Shown here piece after piece: positions 5,608-6,849 of a stretch of DNA of 6,849 nt (the first letter of the stretch is position 1; every line of letters starts with the position of its first letter). The position numbers and the translations under genes were made by a program. Source of the DNA: Spirosoma sp. Its GTDB lineage: Bacteria > Bacteroidota > Bacteroidia > Cytophagales > Spirosomataceae. Location: NCBI GenBank assembly GCA_025351545.1, contig JANXVQ010000673.1, positions 1 through 6,849 on the forward strand, written 5' to 3'. The notes beneath the pieces are model-generated. The model was given only the letters and a program-made list of their open reading frames with translations, was not told the DNA's origin and ran no database searches.

Positions 5608-6645
5608 TTACTGATTCACATTCACACTTCCGCTGTTAGCCGAAAGCGTTACCGGAATACCACCTCCGTTCAATGTGCCCTTGATACGCTCTTTGTCGGT
5701 ATCGCCATTGAAATTGCCAAGAGGAATTTTTATTCTGTTACCACTCAAATTCAGGGTTAAGCCTTTGTCGAGGGGCATTTTTACATTTATACCGCCTGCA
5801 CTGGTCGTCAGCCGTACGTATTCACCCAGTTTTACAATTTCCACATCAACACCGCCCGCACTGGTACTGGCATCAAGGCTGCCAGCTACTTTTGACAAAC
5901 GTACAGAACCGCCCGATGTGCTCGCTTTAATGTCGCCCGCAATATTGTTGCCGTTTACGCTGCCTCCGCTGGTTTGCGCATCAATTGTGCCTTTCAATCC
6001 GGTGAGCCGGATGCTGCCACCCGATGTATGCAGACGTATTTTGCCCGATGACTCTTTGGCTTCAATTGAACCGCCCGACGTTTGCAGATCAATATTTTTC
6101 CGGCAACGATCCATGCTGATAGAACCACCGGAAGTCTGGCCGTTGATATCGCCTTCCAGGTCGGTCAGACTCAGGCTTCCGCCACTGGTACGGAACTTCT
6201 GGCTACCCGTTAGCGAAGAAAGTTGAATGCTGCCGCCCGATGCGCGCAGGTCGGTGGTGATGTTGCGCGGTGTGTAGAATTTGAAGCTGATACTCAGTGT
6301 TTTTTTTCAGTTGGTGCTAATTCCCCGACGTTTAGCCGTGGCTACTATCGTGCTGCCTTCCTGTGCGATAAAAATATCGTAGTCTTTCAAACGATCTTCG
6401 ATTTCGGCTTTATCGAGTTTGTCATTCCAGTTGTTGGCACGTACATACATCTCAACTTTCGCGTCTTCAGAACCGCCTTGAATGGTTAGGCTGCCGCCCG
6501 ATGTTTCGGCACGAACAGCGTTGATATTACCCGAAAAGGTTTTGGTTTGATAGGGAGGCTGGTCGTCGCTGTTAGTACCGGCAAAGGACGTCAGCGCCAG
6601 TGTACCTGCGCTGAGTAGGGTTAGTAGAAACTGGTTGCGCTTCAT
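5608..6645 (-). pseudogene. DUF4097-type secreted TSGGS-repeat protein interrupted by one TGA
   Basis: The minus strand is one continuous frame of 346 codons from ATG 6645 to TAA 5608, broken only by TGA at 6309-6307 (codon 113). Residues 1-22 form a signal peptide (MKRNQFLLTLL...TSFA). An N-terminal domain with one TSGGSL (about residue 48) leads to ...KRRGISTN, then the stop, then KKTLSISFKFYTPRNITTDLR. Seven exact 18-residue units follow, each with an SGGS[ILV] turn, then two TSAGG units and a C-terminal sheet region (NLSGNRIKIPLG, NGGGIPVTLSANSGS). This is the pattern of DUF4097/putative-adhesin beta-helical proteins, which are exported in Bacteroidota and often sit near sigma/anti-sigma genes. 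Codon 113 was probably TGG (Trp), since TGG AAA AAA ACA to TGA AAA AAA ACA is a single G-to-A change at a run of A. The only ATG after the stop is at 6114, and a protein from there would lack the signal peptide. It could be a strain-specific nonsense allele, a sequencing error, or low-level read-through. Domain assignment is firm; non-function is inferred. Confidence 0.8.
5863..6240 (-). repeat. Seven 54-bp coding repeats (18-residue SGGS units)
   Basis: The first Ser codon of each SGGS motif lies at 6240, 6186, 6132, 6078, 6024, 5970 and 5916, with the related SAGG at 5862, so the spacing is exactly 54 bp seven times in a row. Each unit reads roughly SGGS-[ILV]-x-L-x-x-[LV]-x-G-x-[IL]-x-x-x-T. 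The regular Gly/Ser turns and alternating hydrophobic residues fit one coil of a beta-helix per unit. The units have diverged in nucleotide sequence, so this is an old protein repeat rather than a recent tandem expansion. Confidence 0.85.
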
Positions 6646-6733
6646 GTAGTTTATCTGTTTATGTGGTAAGGATGTTGTTAGATATAAGAAGGTTGCACGA
6701 CGCCTGATAAATTTAGTCTTGCCTAGCTATCGC

Positions 6734-6763
6734 GATGGCGCAAGGCTCCAGCCTTGCGCCATC
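6734..6763. repeat. Perfect 14-bp GC-rich palindrome (REP-like)
   Basis: GATGGCGCAAGGCT (6734-6747) and AGCCTTGCGCCATC (6750-6763) are perfect reverse complements separated by CC. In RNA the loop would open to at least four bases. No T-run follows on the minus strand, so it is not a classical intrinsic terminator for the gene ending at 6775. It overlaps a further 8-bp palindrome, ATCGCGAT, at 6729-6736. The sequence looks like a dispersed extragenic palindrome, which I infer from its shape only. Confidence 0.6.
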
Positions 6764-6774
6764 AGCAAAACAGC

Positions 6775-6849
6775 CTATTGGTTGCCCGTTTTGATGCCGA
6801 AGCTACGTTCGGTGTCTTTGATGATGGCTTGTTTTTCGCGCTCGGTTTT
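6775..6849 (-). CDS. C-terminal end of an unidentified protein (partial)
   Basis: The minus strand from the window edge reads 24 codons, KTEREKQAII followed by KDTERSFGIKTGNQ, and then TAG at 6777-6775. The segment is charged and probably helical at first. It is in the same orientation as all other genes and ends 130 bases before the DUF4097 start, which is a natural gene boundary. It is too short to assign. DUF4097 genes often follow sigma factor or anti-sigma genes, but nothing in these residues proves that. Confidence 0.55.
   Translation of the reverse strand, partial: KTEREKQAIIKDTERSFGIKTGNQ

Noticed and set aside
5675..6226. 183-codon plus-strand frame opposite the SGGS repeats
   Set aside because: Its repetitive Pro/Leu-rich product is the mirror of the coding repeat on the minus strand.
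6307..6309. Selenocysteine or programmed frameshift at the TGA
   Set aside because: The A-run follows rather than precedes the stop and both halves share one frame, so slippage would not bypass it; I see no clear stem-loop right after the TGA, and Sec has no evident role in this repeat protein.

Overview
This window most likely comes from the chromosome of a Bacteroidota bacterium, probably a Cytophagales/Spirosoma-like genome. That placement is inferred from the gene content (a secreted DUF1080 protein, a DUF4097-type TSGGS-repeat protein, a fused FAD/Fe-S dehydrogenase), the lack of clear Shine-Dalgarno sequences before the starts, a TAnnTTTG-type promoter box, long A/T-flanked terminator hairpins and roughly balanced GC. 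No rRNA, tRNA, CRISPR array, transposase or phage gene is visible.

Every gene I can support lies on the minus strand, so the window is read from right to left. At the far right is the last 24 codons of an unidentified gene (6775-6849), followed by a 14-bp perfect GC-rich palindrome (6734-6763). Next is a secreted DUF4097/beta-helix-type repeat protein (5608-6645) whose frame is interrupted by one TGA codon at 6307-6309. Frame and repeat periodicity continue intact on the far side, so this looks like a recent nonsense mutation. A 33-bp-stem hairpin (5536-5605) fills almost the whole gap before a small four-helix membrane protein (5185-5532). After about 150 bp comes the largest gene, a 1021-residue FAD- and Fe-S-dependent D-2-hydroxyacid dehydrogenase of the YdiJ/GlcD-GlpC fusion type (1967-5032). 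It carries a GC-rich palindromic block inserted in frame. Next is a disordered, proline-rich acidic protein of unknown function (862-1845) ending in a 26-bp-stem terminator (789-849). Last is a secreted DUF1080 (3-keto-disaccharide hydrolase family) protein (79-759), followed by a cluster of interleaved inverted repeats at the left edge (1-57).

The genes do not form an obvious single pathway. Strong hairpins separate DUF4097 from the membrane protein and the disordered protein from DUF1080, so most are probably expressed as single units. The points most worth a second look are the single in-frame TGA in the DUF4097 gene, the palindromic element inside the dehydrogenase reading frame, three unrelated palindromic repeat types within 7 kb, and the orphan disordered protein. 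I see no convincing new multi-gene system.
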